Assembly: GCA_003252105.1 (NCBI GenBank)
Contig: QKDL01000081.1
Coordinates: 1-62,967, forward strand
Direction of reading: 5' to 3'
From: Arcobacter sp.
Lineage (GTDB): Bacteria; Campylobacterota; Campylobacteria; Campylobacterales; Arcobacteraceae
Length of the DNA: 62,967 nucleotides
The notes below the pieces were generated by a model. That model was not told where the DNA came from. It saw only the letters and a list, made by a program, of their open reading frames with translations, and did no database searches. Below are positions 51,808 to 61,230 of this stretch, piece after piece. Positions within the stretch are counted from its first letter, which is position 1. The number at the start of each line of letters is the position of its first letter. The position numbers were made by a program, and so were the translations under genes.

Positions 51808-52659
51808 ATGAAAACTATAGATGAAAAAACTTTAAATGCAGAAAAAATAGATTTTGTAAGCACCAATCTTAGCACATCACAAATGCAAGTATTAGATTCT
51901 AAAACAACGAATATAGATGCAAGTAGTATCAATGAAACAGGTCAGATACCAGTTATAGAATCAGGAAATGTTGATTTACCAAACCCTGAAGTTTTAGAAA
52001 TGAATATACTAACAAGCAATATGTTAGAAGCTTCAAAAGAAGTAAATACAATCTTAGATATTGGAGGACCAGTTGTTTGGATTTTAGGAATTTTTTCTAT
52101 TTTTGCCTTAGCAATTGTACTTTTAAAGTTATGGCAATTTGCTACTTTACGTCCAGAAAAAGTTAAAAAAGTTAATAAAAGTTTAGAATTATGGAGATCA
52201 AAAGATTATGATAATGCCATAAAACTTTTAAACAAAAAACATTCAATTGCTGGAATAGTTCATGATGCAATGGATGGTATAATCAACAATATCAATCCAG
52301 ACTTACTTCAAAAAAAGTTAGAAAAAAAAGCAAATAAGTTAATAAATCAATTAAATTCATATCTAAGACCTTTAGAGGTAATAGCTAATATTAGTCCACT
52401 ATTAGGACTTATGGGTACAGTTCTAGGGATGATTTTAGCTTTTAAACAAATGGAGTTAGCAGGTAGTGAAGTAGACCCTTCTGTATTGTCAGGTGGTATT
52501 TGGCAAGCACTTTTAACTACAGCTGTTGGTCTTGCAGTTGCAATTCCAGCTTCAATGGCACATAGTTGGTTAGAGAGAAAAATAGAAAGAATCTCTTATA
52601 CTATAAATGAAGTGGTTTCTGAAGTATTCACATATCAACCAGAACAAAACACAAAGTAA
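51808..52659 (+). CDS. exbB: ExbB, energising membrane protein of the TonB system
   Basis: The 283-residue MotA/TolQ/ExbB family protein has an N-terminal extension of about 85 residues without homology (MKTIDEKTLNAEKIDFVST), then TM1 (VVWILGIFSIFALAIVLLKLW). The conserved core follows: LEVIANISPLLGLMGTVLGMILAF and GIWQALLTTAVGLAVAIPASMAH. It forms the proton channel with ExbD. The ribosome binding site is GAAGGAC. First gene of an operon behind a Fur box. Confidence 0.93.
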   Translation: MKTIDEKTLNAEKIDFVSTNLSTSQMQVLDSKTTNIDASSINETGQIPVIESGNVDLPNPEVLEMNILTSNMLEASKEVNTILDIGGPVVWILGIFSIFALAIVLLKLWQFATLRPEKVKKVNKSLELWRSKDYDNAIKLLNKKHSIAGIVHDAMDGIINNINPDLLQKKLEKKANKLINQLNSYLRPLEVIANISPLLGLMGTVLGMILAFKQMELAGSEVDPSVLSGGIWQALLTTAVGLAVAIPASMAHSWLERKIERISYTINEVVSEVFTYQPEQNTK

Positions 52660-52673
52660 AGTAGTAGTTAAAA

Positions 52674-53081
52674 ATGATTCTTAATGTTTCAGCAAAAAAA
52701 GATTCATCAATTAGTATTACTCCACTAATTGATGTTGTTTTTATTTTACTTTTATTTTTTATGTTATCTTCAACATTTCAAAGAGAAAAGCAAATAGAGA
52801 TGAAAACATCTTCTGCTAGTTCTGAATCTTTATCAAAACAAGATGATAAATCTCATAAGCTTTTATTAGATATTGATGGGATGATTTATATTGATGGAAT
52901 AAAATATCAATTAAATAGTGAAGAGTTTAATACTAATTTAAATAACTTTGTAAAAAATAATGAGCAAGTAATACTTGCTGCTAATCCAGAAGTGAAAACT
53001 CAAAAGTTTATTGAAATACTTGATAGTTTAAAAACTTTAGGAGTAATAAAATTGAATATCTCTAAATCGGAATTACCATGA
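52674..53081 (+). CDS. exbD: ExbD, proton-channel subunit with the conserved TM aspartate
   Basis: The 135-residue protein has one TM helix containing ITPLIDVVFILLLFFM, with the essential Asp of ExbD/TolR in PLID. A periplasmic domain follows. It overlaps by 4 bp (ATGA) the next gene, which is a second ExbD-like protein. Confidence 0.92.
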   Translation: MILNVSAKKDSSISITPLIDVVFILLLFFMLSSTFQREKQIEMKTSSASSESLSKQDDKSHKLLLDIDGMIYIDGIKYQLNSEEFNTNLNNFVKNNEQVILAANPEVKTQKFIEILDSLKTLGVIKLNISKSELP

Positions 53082-53482
53082 AATTAATAAATATAAATCA
53101 AAATAAAAAAAGTATGAAAAAACTTGATGATAGTATGATTCCTGCTATCAATATAGTTTTTTTACTTTTGATTTTTTTTATGATTGCGGGGAAAATTGAG
53201 AGTAGGGATACACAATTATTAGTTCCTAAATCAACAAGTGATGAAAAGTTTTTAAAACAAGAAATCAATATAAATATTATGCCAAATGGTGATTACTCAA
53301 TCAATGATGCAAAAGTTGAAGACTCTTTAATGAAGCAGTTTGAACTATTGGCTTTAAATGAAAACTCTGTTATCACTTGTCATATTCATAGTGAACTTCC
53401 AATATCGAAGTTAGATGACGTTTTAGAAGCTGTACAAGCTTTTGGTGTAAAACAAATAAATATAGCTACACATAGGTATTAA
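53078..53482 (+). CDS. Second ExbD-like protein in which the TM aspartate is asparagine
   Basis: The 134-residue protein is the same length and layout as the preceding ExbD (TM helix SMIPAINIVFLLLIFFMIAG, then a periplasmic domain ending in VKQINIATHRY). The residue aligned to the proton-carrying Asp is Asn (PAIN instead of PLID; codon AAT). It is translated by overlap with exbD and lies 1 bp before tonB. A mixed ExbD/ExbD2 dimer with a single protonatable Asp is the natural hypothesis. Confidence 0.88.
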   Translation: MKLININQNKKSMKKLDDSMIPAINIVFLLLIFFMIAGKIESRDTQLLVPKSTSDEKFLKQEININIMPNGDYSINDAKVEDSLMKQFELLALNENSVITCHIHSELPISKLDDVLEAVQAFGVKQINIATHRY

Positions 53483-53483
53483 T

Positions 53484-54326
53484 ATGGGATTTAAATTATT
53501 AATTACTATATTCATAGCAGTTTTAGTACATCTATCTTTTGCATTTGCCTATTTTTATAATCAACCTAACGATGAAGGTGGAATAGACAAAGGGAAAGAT
53601 GGGATTGTAGTTGGGGTAGGAATAACAGGAAGTTTTACAGACAGTGAAAAAACAGGTGAAAATGAAAATGAAACTATAGAGAAGAAAAAAATTATAGAAA
53701 AGCCCAAAGATAAACCAAAACCAGAATCTAGACCTAAACCTAAGCCTATAGTGGAACCTAAACCAAAGCCTAAGCCCAAAGTGGAACCTAAACCAAAACC
53801 TAAAATTGAACCAAAATCTGAACCTAAATTGGAACAAAAACCAGAAACAAAGAGTGAAACAGTAACTACAGTAGAACAAGAATTAGTAGAAGAGTCTAAA
53901 TCGGAACCTGAATCAAAAGTAGAATCTAATTTGGATACTAATATGTTTGATAAAACACAACTAGCAAGAAGGGCGACTGGAACTGGTGAACAGGTTCAAA
54001 CTGGTGGAGACCTAGCTGCACAGCAAGGATATTTAAGTATTGTAAAAACTAGAATCTCACGTGCTAAAAAATACCCAAGAAGTGCAAGAAAAGAGGGTGT
54101 AGTAGGAACTACAACAGTTAGATTTATTATTATGTTAAATGGAAAAGTAGAAGATATTCAACTAATAAAAAGTTCAGGTGATGAAAGATTAGATGAAGAG
54201 GCAATGAAAATGTTAAAAAAAGCAAGTCCATTTCCGGTTATTCCAAAAGACGTGAGTCTTGAACCTTTGGATTTAACTTTACCAATTGAGTTTAAATTAA
54301 AAACTATTAAAAATAAATTTTATTAA
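53484..54326 (+). CDS. tonB: TonB, periplasm-spanning energy transducer
   Basis: The 280-residue protein has an N-terminal TM anchor (KLLITIFIAVLVHLSFAFAYF with the usual His) and a Pro-Lys/Pro-Glu rich rod of PKPKP-type repeats (about 72-130). The C-terminal TonB domain contains YPRSARKEGVVGTTTVRFIIMLNGKV and SSGDERLDEEAMKMLKKASPFP. It couples ExbB/ExbD to the outer-membrane receptor encoded next. Confidence 0.93.
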   Translation: MGFKLLITIFIAVLVHLSFAFAYFYNQPNDEGGIDKGKDGIVVGVGITGSFTDSEKTGENENETIEKKKIIEKPKDKPKPESRPKPKPIVEPKPKPKPKVEPKPKPKIEPKSEPKLEQKPETKSETVTTVEQELVEESKSEPESKVESNLDTNMFDKTQLARRATGTGEQVQTGGDLAAQQGYLSIVKTRISRAKKYPRSARKEGVVGTTTVRFIIMLNGKVEDIQLIKSSGDERLDEEAMKMLKKASPFPVIPKDVSLEPLDLTLPIEFKLKTIKNKFY

Positions 54327-54512
54327 ATATGAAAGGAGGTTAAACAAAAGTAGACACAAGGAGAAACTAAATAAAGAGGAAATAAAAAATGTTCTCGTTA
54401 TGACCCTTTATCTAGTTTCATTGGAAGAAGTTAGTTGCGAGTTAACTTCTCCCATAATTATACATAGAATAGATAAACAGAAAATAAACTAAATAACAAT
54501 TATGGAGAAAAA
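54327..54512 (+). other. 186-bp spacer between tonB and the receptor gene, with hairpin
   Basis: It starts with a strong Shine-Dalgarno-like AAAGGAGG at 54333 without a following gene (only a 4-codon ATG-TAA frame). It contains a stem AGAAGTTA/TAACTTCT at 54426-54433 and 54443-54450. It could be an attenuator or processing site that sets the receptor level apart from tonB. No promoter was recognised with confidence. Confidence 0.4.
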
Positions 54513-56843
54513 ATGACAAATAAAAATATAGAAATAAAAACAACATCTAAAAAAACATCACAGATGTCAACATTGGCTTTTGCACTTTGTGCAAGTTTAT
54601 TGGCTACACAAGCAAGTGCAGATGAGAAAAAAACAGAAAGTACAACTTTAGAAAAAGTTAGTGTTGAAGAATCAGTATCAAGAGAAACAAATCCTTATGC
54701 GGTACCAGGTTCACCATATTTAGCAGAGAGATTATCAGATCCAAGAAGAACTAGAAAACTTGCTGAGACACCACAAACTATCACTGTGTTAACTGCTGAA
54801 GCTATTGAAGAATCAGGTAAAACTGATTTAAAAGAGATATTAGATGGGCAACCAGGTATCACTTTAGGTACTGGAGAAAATGGAAATGCTTTTGGTGATA
54901 GATATGTTATTCGTGGTCATGAAGCAAGATCTGATATGTTTGTTGATGGATTAAGAGATCCAGGTATGACTATGAGAGAAAGCTTTGCAGTAGATCAAAT
55001 TGAGATTAGTAAGGGACCTAGCTCAAGTTTTGCTGGACGTGGTACAACTGGTGGTGCTGTTAATTCAAGTACAAAAAGAGCTAGTACAGAATCAGATTTT
55101 GGAGAAATTAGCACTGCTATTGGAACAGATAATCATCATAGAATAACATTAGATTATAATAAAGTTATAAATGATGATACTGCAATTAGAGCTAATATTT
55201 TACATGCTAAAGAAGATGTTCCAGATAGAGATCCAGCTGATAGAGAAAGAAAAGGTCTGGCTTTATCTTTAACTCACCAAGCAACTGATAATTTAGAGTT
55301 TACTGTAGACTATTATCATTTTCAAGGTGATGATAACCCTGATTTAGGTACTTATTTAACAGATTCTGATGGTGATGGCTATACAAATAATCCTGCAAAA
55401 AATGTACCTGCATATTTACAAGATGAAGATTTCTTAAGTACACAAGTTGATACTATAACTTTAAGAACGGGATTGGAAATAGATGATAGTTCAAGAATAG
55501 TAAACCTTACTAGATTTGGTAAGACTGATAATGGTTATTATGTAACAGGTGCAAGAGGTACAACGGGATATGCAACTGAGGCTGATGCAACAGCAGGAAC
55601 TAATGGCTTTGATACTTTCACATTAAGTGGTCACCAAGGGTGGCAAGAGGTAGAGTATTTTGCAAATCAACTTAACTATATGAAAGAGTTAGAACTTGCA
55701 GATATGAAACATGAGTTTGTTCTTGGTGCTGAATATCAAAGACAAACAGTTTTAAATGGTGTTTATAGTGCAACTTCAAATGGTGCAACTAATTGTTATG
55801 CAGCAGGTAGAGGAGGAGTAAGTTCTTCATATTGTGGAAGAGATTCAAGCGGAAATATTGTTTCAAATCTAAATAATTTATTACAAAGAGATATTACAAA
55901 AAGTGATTGGGATTCAGATTGGAGTTTAAATACTATCTCTTTATATCTAATGGATACTGTTGATTTAACTGACGATTGGACAGCTTTTGGTGGTGTTAGA
56001 TATGAATATTATGACTATGATCTAAAAACTCAAGGTAGAGCAGATGCAGAATATGATTATAATAAAGGTGATTGGAATGGACATGTAGGAGTTAGTTATA
56101 AGATTAACCCTTCTGCAAATGTTTATGCAAGTTTTTCTACGGCAACAAACTTAAATGGTGGAGAATCTGATGTTGGTACTAGTGGTGGATATGGAGGTTA
56201 TGTTGATACAGGTGATACAGCTTCAGCTGAGCCTGAAACAACAAATAGTTATGAGTTAGGTACTAAGTGGAGATTCAATAACGATAAACTTTTAGCAACC
56301 GCAGCAGTATTTAGAATAGACAAAACTGATGTTATGGAAACTGTTAGTGGTGGTGATTATAGTGCTACTGGTACAGCAAATACAGGAGGAAATAGAGTAG
56401 ATGGTATTGAGTTTGGTTTATCTGGTTATCTTACAGATAAATTAAGTGTTCAAGGTGGTGTTACATTTATGAAATCAAAAATAACTAAATCTAGTAATTC
56501 AGACAATGTAGGAAAAAAACTTGCTAACTTTGCAGACAGTTCAATAAATGTACAAGCTAGATATCATTTAACACCAGCATTTACTCTAGGTGGAGCAGTA
56601 AATTATGAAAATAAAAAATATACTGGACAACCAGATTCTGCAGCTAGTGAAACAATGTATGTTCCAGCTTACACAACTGTAGATGCTTTTGCTACTTATA
56701 AAATAAATTCTAAAGCATCATTAAGATTAAATGTTAATAATCTATTTAATAAAGATTATTATTTAGCAGCATATAGATCGGGTTCATTCACTTATATTGG
56801 TGACAAAAGAAATGCTCAACTTACATTAAATTATAAGTTTTAA
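54513..56843 (+). CDS. TonB-dependent siderophore receptor (Fiu/FhuE-like group)
   Basis: The 776-residue protein has an extended signal peptide ending at TQASADEKK. The plug domain contains RKLAETPQTITVLTAEAIEESG, LKEILDGQPGITLGTGENGNAFGDRYVIRGHEARSDMFVDGLRD and SSFAGRGTTGGAVNSSTKR. The C-terminal beta barrel ends in a typical RNAQLTLNYKF (terminal Phe). It imports a ferric siderophore or catecholate complex through the outer membrane. The downstream PiuC/YbiX-type gene supports the Fiu/PiuA-like group. The substrate cannot be told. Confidence 0.93.
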   Translation: MTNKNIEIKTTSKKTSQMSTLAFALCASLLATQASADEKKTESTTLEKVSVEESVSRETNPYAVPGSPYLAERLSDPRRTRKLAETPQTITVLTAEAIEESGKTDLKEILDGQPGITLGTGENGNAFGDRYVIRGHEARSDMFVDGLRDPGMTMRESFAVDQIEISKGPSSSFAGRGTTGGAVNSSTKRASTESDFGEISTAIGTDNHHRITLDYNKVINDDTAIRANILHAKEDVPDRDPADRERKGLALSLTHQATDNLEFTVDYYHFQGDDNPDLGTYLTDSDGDGYTNNPAKNVPAYLQDEDFLSTQVDTITLRTGLEIDDSSRIVNLTRFGKTDNGYYVTGARGTTGYATEADATAGTNGFDTFTLSGHQGWQEVEYFANQLNYMKELELADMKHEFVLGAEYQRQTVLNGVYSATSNGATNCYAAGRGGVSSSYCGRDSSGNIVSNLNNLLQRDITKSDWDSDWSLNTISLYLMDTVDLTDDWTAFGGVRYEYYDYDLKTQGRADAEYDYNKGDWNGHVGVSYKINPSANVYASFSTATNLNGGESDVGTSGGYGGYVDTGDTASAEPETTNSYELGTKWRFNNDKLLATAAVFRIDKTDVMETVSGGDYSATGTANTGGNRVDGIEFGLSGYLTDKLSVQGGVTFMKSKITKSSNSDNVGKKLANFADSSINVQARYHLTPAFTLGGAVNYENKKYTGQPDSAASETMYVPAYTTVDAFATYKINSKASLRLNVNNLFNKDYYLAAYRSGSFTYIGDKRNAQLTLNYKF

Positions 56844-56848
56844 TATTG

Positions 56849-57952
56849 ATGGCTAAATATAAAACATTAAACCATATCCCATCAGGAGTATTAAATGCCA
56901 GTGATTACGAATCACTGGCACCAAGTTTTATTTCAAATGAAAATTTTGGATATATTTCAGGTGGTAGTGGTTTTGATAAAACTTTACATCAGAACCGTAT
57001 TTCATTTTCACAATACAATATCATACCTAGTGTTTTTAGTGATGTTCGTAATGCTTCAACTAAACTTGAGTTACTTGGAGAAAGCTTAGAACACCCTTTT
57101 CTTTTAGCACCATTAGCATATCAAACCTTGGCACACAAAAATGGTGAAATAGCAACTGCACAAGCTTGTGAAGCTACAGATACTCTTATGGTAGCAAGTA
57201 CACTCTCTTCATATACTATGGAAGATATTTCTAAAAATGCAGGATCACATAAATGGTTTCAGTTATATTTACAAGATAATTTCAAAGATACTTTAAACTT
57301 AATAAAACGAGCTGAAAATAGTGGATATAAAGCGATAGTTCTAACTATAGATGCAAGTGTACAATTACCAAGTAGAACAGCTATAAATGCAGGTTTTAAA
57401 ATGCCAAATGATTTATATCCAGCTAATCTTACAGATTTAACTCCTAGTATAACTGAAACGATTGATGAGCAAAAAAGTGAAGTATTTAGAATTTTTGCCA
57501 AAAATGTCATTAATAAAGAGATTATAAAAAAAATAAAAGAGTTCACAAACTTACCTTTACTAATTAAAGGTGTACTAAATCCTAATGATGCACTAGCCTT
57601 AAAAGAGTTAGGTGTTGAGGGGCTTATAGTTTCAAATCATGGAGGAAGAACTCTTGATGGAGTTCCAGCAAGTTTAGTTATGTTAGCCAAGATTCGTCAA
57701 GTAGTTGGAGATGATTTTTGTTTGCTTTTTGATAGTGGTATTCGTTCAGGAGATGATGCTTTCAAAGCAATTGCTTTAGGTGCAAATGCAGTTTTAATTG
57801 GGCGTCTTCAAGTTTATGCACTCTGTGTTGCAGGAGCTTTAGGGGTTGCACATATGATAAAACTTTTAAGGCAAGAGTTTGAATTAAGTATGGCTCTAAC
57901 AGGAGCTAATAGTATTGAAGATATAAAAGAAAGTTTATTACAAAAAGGATAA
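56849..57952 (+). CDS. FMN-dependent alpha-hydroxy-acid oxidase/dehydrogenase (LldD/lactate oxidase type)
   Basis: The ATG at 56849, 5 bp after the receptor stop (a TTG just before it is less likely), gives 367 residues. Family motifs are [73 protein letters not shown] (Lys, His and Arg of the active site) and [26 protein letters not shown] (FMN phosphate site). It would oxidise an alpha-hydroxy acid such as lactate. In this iron operon it might act on an alpha-hydroxycarboxylate siderophore or its product (inference). No good ribosome binding site is seen, so translation is probably coupled. Confidence 0.9.
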   Translation: MAKYKTLNHIPSGVLNASDYESLAPSFISNENFGYISGGSGFDKTLHQNRISFSQYNIIPSVFSDVRNASTKLELLGESLEHPFLLAPLAYQTLAHKNGEIATAQACEATDTLMVASTLSSYTMEDISKNAGSHKWFQLYLQDNFKDTLNLIKRAENSGYKAIVLTIDASVQLPSRTAINAGFKMPNDLYPANLTDLTPSITETIDEQKSEVFRIFAKNVINKEIIKKIKEFTNLPLLIKGVLNPNDALALKELGVEGLIVSNHGGRTLDGVPASLVMLAKIRQVVGDDFCLLFDSGIRSGDDAFKAIALGANAVLIGRLQVYALCVAGALGVAHMIKLLRQEFELSMALTGANSIEDIKESLLQKG

Positions 57953-57956
57953 GAAT

Positions 57957-58640
57957 ATGTTAATTACTATACCAAATGTTTTAAGTGAAGAAGAGGTAAA
58001 ACAATTTAGAGAATATTTAGATGAAGCTCAATGGGAAGATGGAAGTAACACGGCTGGAAGTATAGCTTTAAATGTTAAAAGAAATCAACAATTAGATGAT
58101 ACAAAAGAGCCAGCACTTAGTTTAGGAAGTCACATATTAAAAGTGCTTTCTCAAAACCCAATTTTTATATCTGCTGCACTTCCACATAAAATCTACCCTC
58201 CAAAGTTTAATAAATATGGTGTCAATGAAACCTATGGTGCTCATATAGATGGTTCTTTGATGCAAATACCAGGGACTAGTGAAACGATGAGAACAGACTT
58301 ATCTGCAACTATTTTTTTAGAAGAACCAGAAAATTATGAAGGTGGTGAGCTTTCAATAGAAACAAAATATGGTATTCAAACTGTGAAATTAGCTGCTGGT
58401 GATATGGTACTTTATCCTTCAACTAGTTTACATCATGTATCAAAAGTTACAAAAGGGGCTAGAGTAGCTTCATTTTTTTGGATACAAAGTATGGTAAAAG
58501 ATATAGCACAAAGAGAAACATTATTTAACTTAGATCAGTCAGTACAAAAATTAACTTTAGAACTTGGTTCAAGTCATCAAGAAGTAGTAAATCTTAGTGG
58601 TATTTATCATAATTTAATTCGTCAATGGGCAAATACTTAA
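57957..58640 (+). CDS. Fe(II)/2-oxoglutarate-dependent hydroxylase, PKHD type (PiuC/YbiX)
   Basis: The 227-residue protein has [38 protein letters not shown] (HxD iron ligands in AHIDG), [42 protein letters not shown] (distal His and the 2-oxoglutarate Arg) and the C-terminal helical part of the PKHD hydroxylases. YbiX/PiuC genes regularly follow catechol-siderophore receptors. The substrate is unknown. Last gene of the iron operon. Confidence 0.92.
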   Translation: MLITIPNVLSEEEVKQFREYLDEAQWEDGSNTAGSIALNVKRNQQLDDTKEPALSLGSHILKVLSQNPIFISAALPHKIYPPKFNKYGVNETYGAHIDGSLMQIPGTSETMRTDLSATIFLEEPENYEGGELSIETKYGIQTVKLAAGDMVLYPSTSLHHVSKVTKGARVASFFWIQSMVKDIAQRETLFNLDQSVQKLTLELGSSHQEVVNLSGIYHNLIRQWANT

Positions 58641-58732
58641 GTAAAAAAATAAGAAAATTTTTTTTTCTTTATTAAGATTGAACAATATAGATTCAGATTA
58701 GAATAATGAGGTTTTGATATTTTCTGTGTAGC

Positions 58733-60841
58733 TTATTCTTGGGGTTCTTTTATTGGGAGTCTTATGGTAAACTTGGCACCAAAATATTTTTTTGAATCTA
58801 TTTCAAACTCACTATTTTTTACACTAATTTCACCATTGAAATGTTTTTCAATGATTTGTTCACTCATATAAAGCCCTATACCAGTCCCTTGACTTTTATG
58901 TTTTGTAGTAAAATATGGTTCAAAAACTTTGTCGATAATATTTTCATCAATACCATTTGCATTGTCTTGAATTGTAACTAATAGCTTAGTTCCTTCATCT
59001 TTTATTTTGATAACAATATGTTTATCCTCAAGATCACTTTGTAAGAAGGCATCAACACAGTTGTTTAAAATATTTAAAAATACTTGAATAAGTTCGTTTT
59101 TATAACCTTGTAATTGGCATTTTGTTGTGTTGTGAATATCTATATGTATATCATTTGAATAAAGTTTTAATTTTAAGATATTTAAAGCATCTTGTATAAT
59201 TGTTTCAACTTCAAAAGTTTCAATATCTTCACTATGTTTAAAAAAGTTTCTAAAATCTTCAATTGTTTGAGATAAAAAATTTGATGATTTTAAGATGATT
59301 TCTAAAGATTCATCCAAAAAGTTATCATCTAAACTATTAAACTCTTTTTTTAGTTTTATACCTGTGGATGCAGTTGTAATTGTAGATAAAGGTTGTCTCC
59401 ATTGATGGGCAATATTTTCCAACATCTCTCCCATAGATGCCATTTTAGCTTGTTGATAAAATAGTTTTTGTTTCTCTTCATAATCTTTTTTGATTTTTAA
59501 ATCTTCTGTAATATCTCTGATTATTGAATAGATTAGTTTTTTATCATCAATATCAACGCAAGAAGAATATACTTCAACATCTTTTATCTCTCCAGAGGCT
59601 AATTTGTGTTTAAAAATAAAATAGTTTTTATCTTTATTTACTATTTGATTAAACACTTCACTTTTGTTATCTAAATCAATATTTATATCATATGATTTTA
59701 GTTTTAATATTTGTTCTTTTGTATAACCATAAAATTTTAAAGCAGCAGTATTAGCATCAATTATCTGTTTTGTTTGAGGGTCAACTATTAATTTAATTGC
59801 CATAGAACCTTCAAATAACTGTTCATATCTTTTTTTAGATATGATTAACTCTTTTGTTCTTCGTTTTACTTCTTTTTCTAATTTTTTAGTATATTTAGAT
59901 TTATTGAAAAAATAGTATAAAGCAAAAAGAATAAGCATAAGAAAAGCAATTAAAAAAGTAATAACTATAATAAATTGTTCAAAATTCTTTATCTCTTCTA
60001 AATAGATACTATTGTAATCTGAAAAGATACAAATATAAGCCATAGGTTTATTATTGAAGTCATTTAAAGTCAAAGTTGTAGTAAAATATTTTTTTTCTAT
60101 AATATCAAAATTTTTTAAACCAATAAAATGCTCTATATTACTTTGTATAGTTTTCATAAGATTTGGTTTTGCATTTACATTTGTTACATAATAGTCATCA
60201 ATAAAAAGTTTTGAAAAAGGTTTTTTTATTTGTTCTTTATATTTTTTATCTACTAAAACAACTAAGTCTATTCCCTCTTTTTCTAATTTCTCTGAAATAG
60301 AATTAAACTTAGTAATAACCTCTATTAAACCTAAAAATTTTTTATTTTCATAAATAGGAACAATACTTTTAAATGTCAAATCAAATATTCCTACACTAAT
60401 AACTGAGGTGACTCGTGGATTATTTAATAAAGATGGTAACTCTTTTCTGACATTTAAAAGATAATCATCTCTTTTTGGTGACCAACTTCTATATCGGCTA
60501 ATTCCCTTAGAATCTATAAGATGGATCCAAACATTTTTGAAATTACTATTTTCTCTCATCTTTAAAGAGATTTTTTGAAGGTTTATATTTTGGTCTTTAT
60601 TCCCTAATAAAAATTGTTTATATGAATCATTTTCAGATAATGCAATTGCAATATTTAAAGTTGCATATGATTTATCATCAATAAGTTGTTGTGTTAAATT
60701 TTTATAGTTTTGTGCTATTGTTTGGTATTTGTCATTTTTTAATGTATCAATTTTTATATCTAATAAATACTGTACTGGTAAGAATATTAGAAAAAATAGA
60801 ATAACAATTATAAAATATTTTAAATTATTTTTTATATTCAT
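58733..60841 (-). CDS. Histidine kinase with periplasmic cache sensor and PAS domain
   Basis: The 702-residue protein has TM1 (about 8-28) and a double-cache-type periplasmic domain (FKNVWIHLIDSKGISRYRSW, and SVISVGIFDLTFKSIVPIYENKKFLGLIEV). TM2 (about 287-312) leads to a PAS domain (about 340-450), IAHQWRQPLSTITT and the ATPase domain (DNANGI, GTGIGL). No response regulator is adjacent. The sensor type binds small organic ligands in other proteins. It lies downstream of nirBD on the same strand, separated by a long hairpin. Confidence 0.9.
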   Translation of the reverse strand: MNIKNNLKYFIIVILFFLIFLPVQYLLDIKIDTLKNDKYQTIAQNYKNLTQQLIDDKSYATLNIAIALSENDSYKQFLLGNKDQNINLQKISLKMRENSNFKNVWIHLIDSKGISRYRSWSPKRDDYLLNVRKELPSLLNNPRVTSVISVGIFDLTFKSIVPIYENKKFLGLIEVITKFNSISEKLEKEGIDLVVLVDKKYKEQIKKPFSKLFIDDYYVTNVNAKPNLMKTIQSNIEHFIGLKNFDIIEKKYFTTTLTLNDFNNKPMAYICIFSDYNSIYLEEIKNFEQFIIVITFLIAFLMLILFALYYFFNKSKYTKKLEKEVKRRTKELIISKKRYEQLFEGSMAIKLIVDPQTKQIIDANTAALKFYGYTKEQILKLKSYDINIDLDNKSEVFNQIVNKDKNYFIFKHKLASGEIKDVEVYSSCVDIDDKKLIYSIIRDITEDLKIKKDYEEKQKLFYQQAKMASMGEMLENIAHQWRQPLSTITTASTGIKLKKEFNSLDDNFLDESLEIILKSSNFLSQTIEDFRNFFKHSEDIETFEVETIIQDALNILKLKLYSNDIHIDIHNTTKCQLQGYKNELIQVFLNILNNCVDAFLQSDLEDKHIVIKIKDEGTKLLVTIQDNANGIDENIIDKVFEPYFTTKHKSQGTGIGLYMSEQIIEKHFNGEISVKNSEFEIDSKKYFGAKFTIRLPIKEPQE

Positions 60842-60851
60842 AACCTTATTT

Positions 60852-60900
60852 TATCTAAAAAAGGATTAATACTACTATGGAATTTACCCTTTTTTAGATA
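60852..60900 (-). terminator. Long hairpin between nirD and the kinase gene
   Basis: Perfect 13-bp arms TATCTAAAAAAGG and CCTTTTTTAGATA around a 23-base loop, ending 10 bp before the kinase ATG. It could stop nirBD transcripts or act as a leader structure for the kinase. The AAGG ribosome binding site follows directly. Confidence 0.5.
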
Positions 60901-60921
60901 ACAAGATTATTGATTTTTTTA

Positions 60922-61230
60922 TTAAAATAAAATGTAGATAATATTATTTTCTATTTTAGTATCAAATACTTTTGTACAACCACCATTCTCTTCTAAAGCT
61001 TGGCCATCTTTTAAATTTAAGTCTAGATTATGTAAAGGGCAAGTTACTTTATGCTCATGAATTAAACCTTCACTTAGTTTTCCATTTTTATGTGGACATG
61101 AGTTTTCTAAAGCAAAGATTGAACCATCTTTTGTTTTAAATATGGCAATCTCTGTTTCACCTATCTCAACTTTTCTAGCTCCCATTGAAGGGACATTTTC
61201 TATTTCTGTGATTTTAATCCAAGTTGCCAT
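60922..61230 (-). CDS. nirD: NirD, Rieske-type small subunit of NADH nitrite reductase
   Basis: The 102-residue protein has a Rieske-type site CPHKNGKLSEG and CPLHNLDLNLKDG, so both Cys-x-His pairs are intact, as in many but not all NirD proteins. It begins 1 bp after nirB. With NirB it forms the cytoplasmic siroheme nitrite reductase, which makes ammonium from nitrite. Confidence 0.9.
   Translation of the reverse strand: MATWIKITEIENVPSMGARKVEIGETEIAIFKTKDGSIFALENSCPHKNGKLSEGLIHEHKVTCPLHNLDLNLKDGQALEENGGCTKVFDTKIENNIIYILF

Noticed and set aside
53532-53879. Long minus-strand frames rich in Phe/Trp/Gly opposite tonB, and an apparent short tandem-repeat array (possible CRISPR)
   Set aside because: They are the complement of the Pro-Lys/Pro-Glu codon repeats of the TonB rod. 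Repeat units are irregular and there are no unique spacers.
54390-54404. Four-codon leader ORF (ATG TTC TCG TTA TGA) before the receptor gene
   Set aside because: Too short to support, no regulatory codons or alternative hairpins tied to it.
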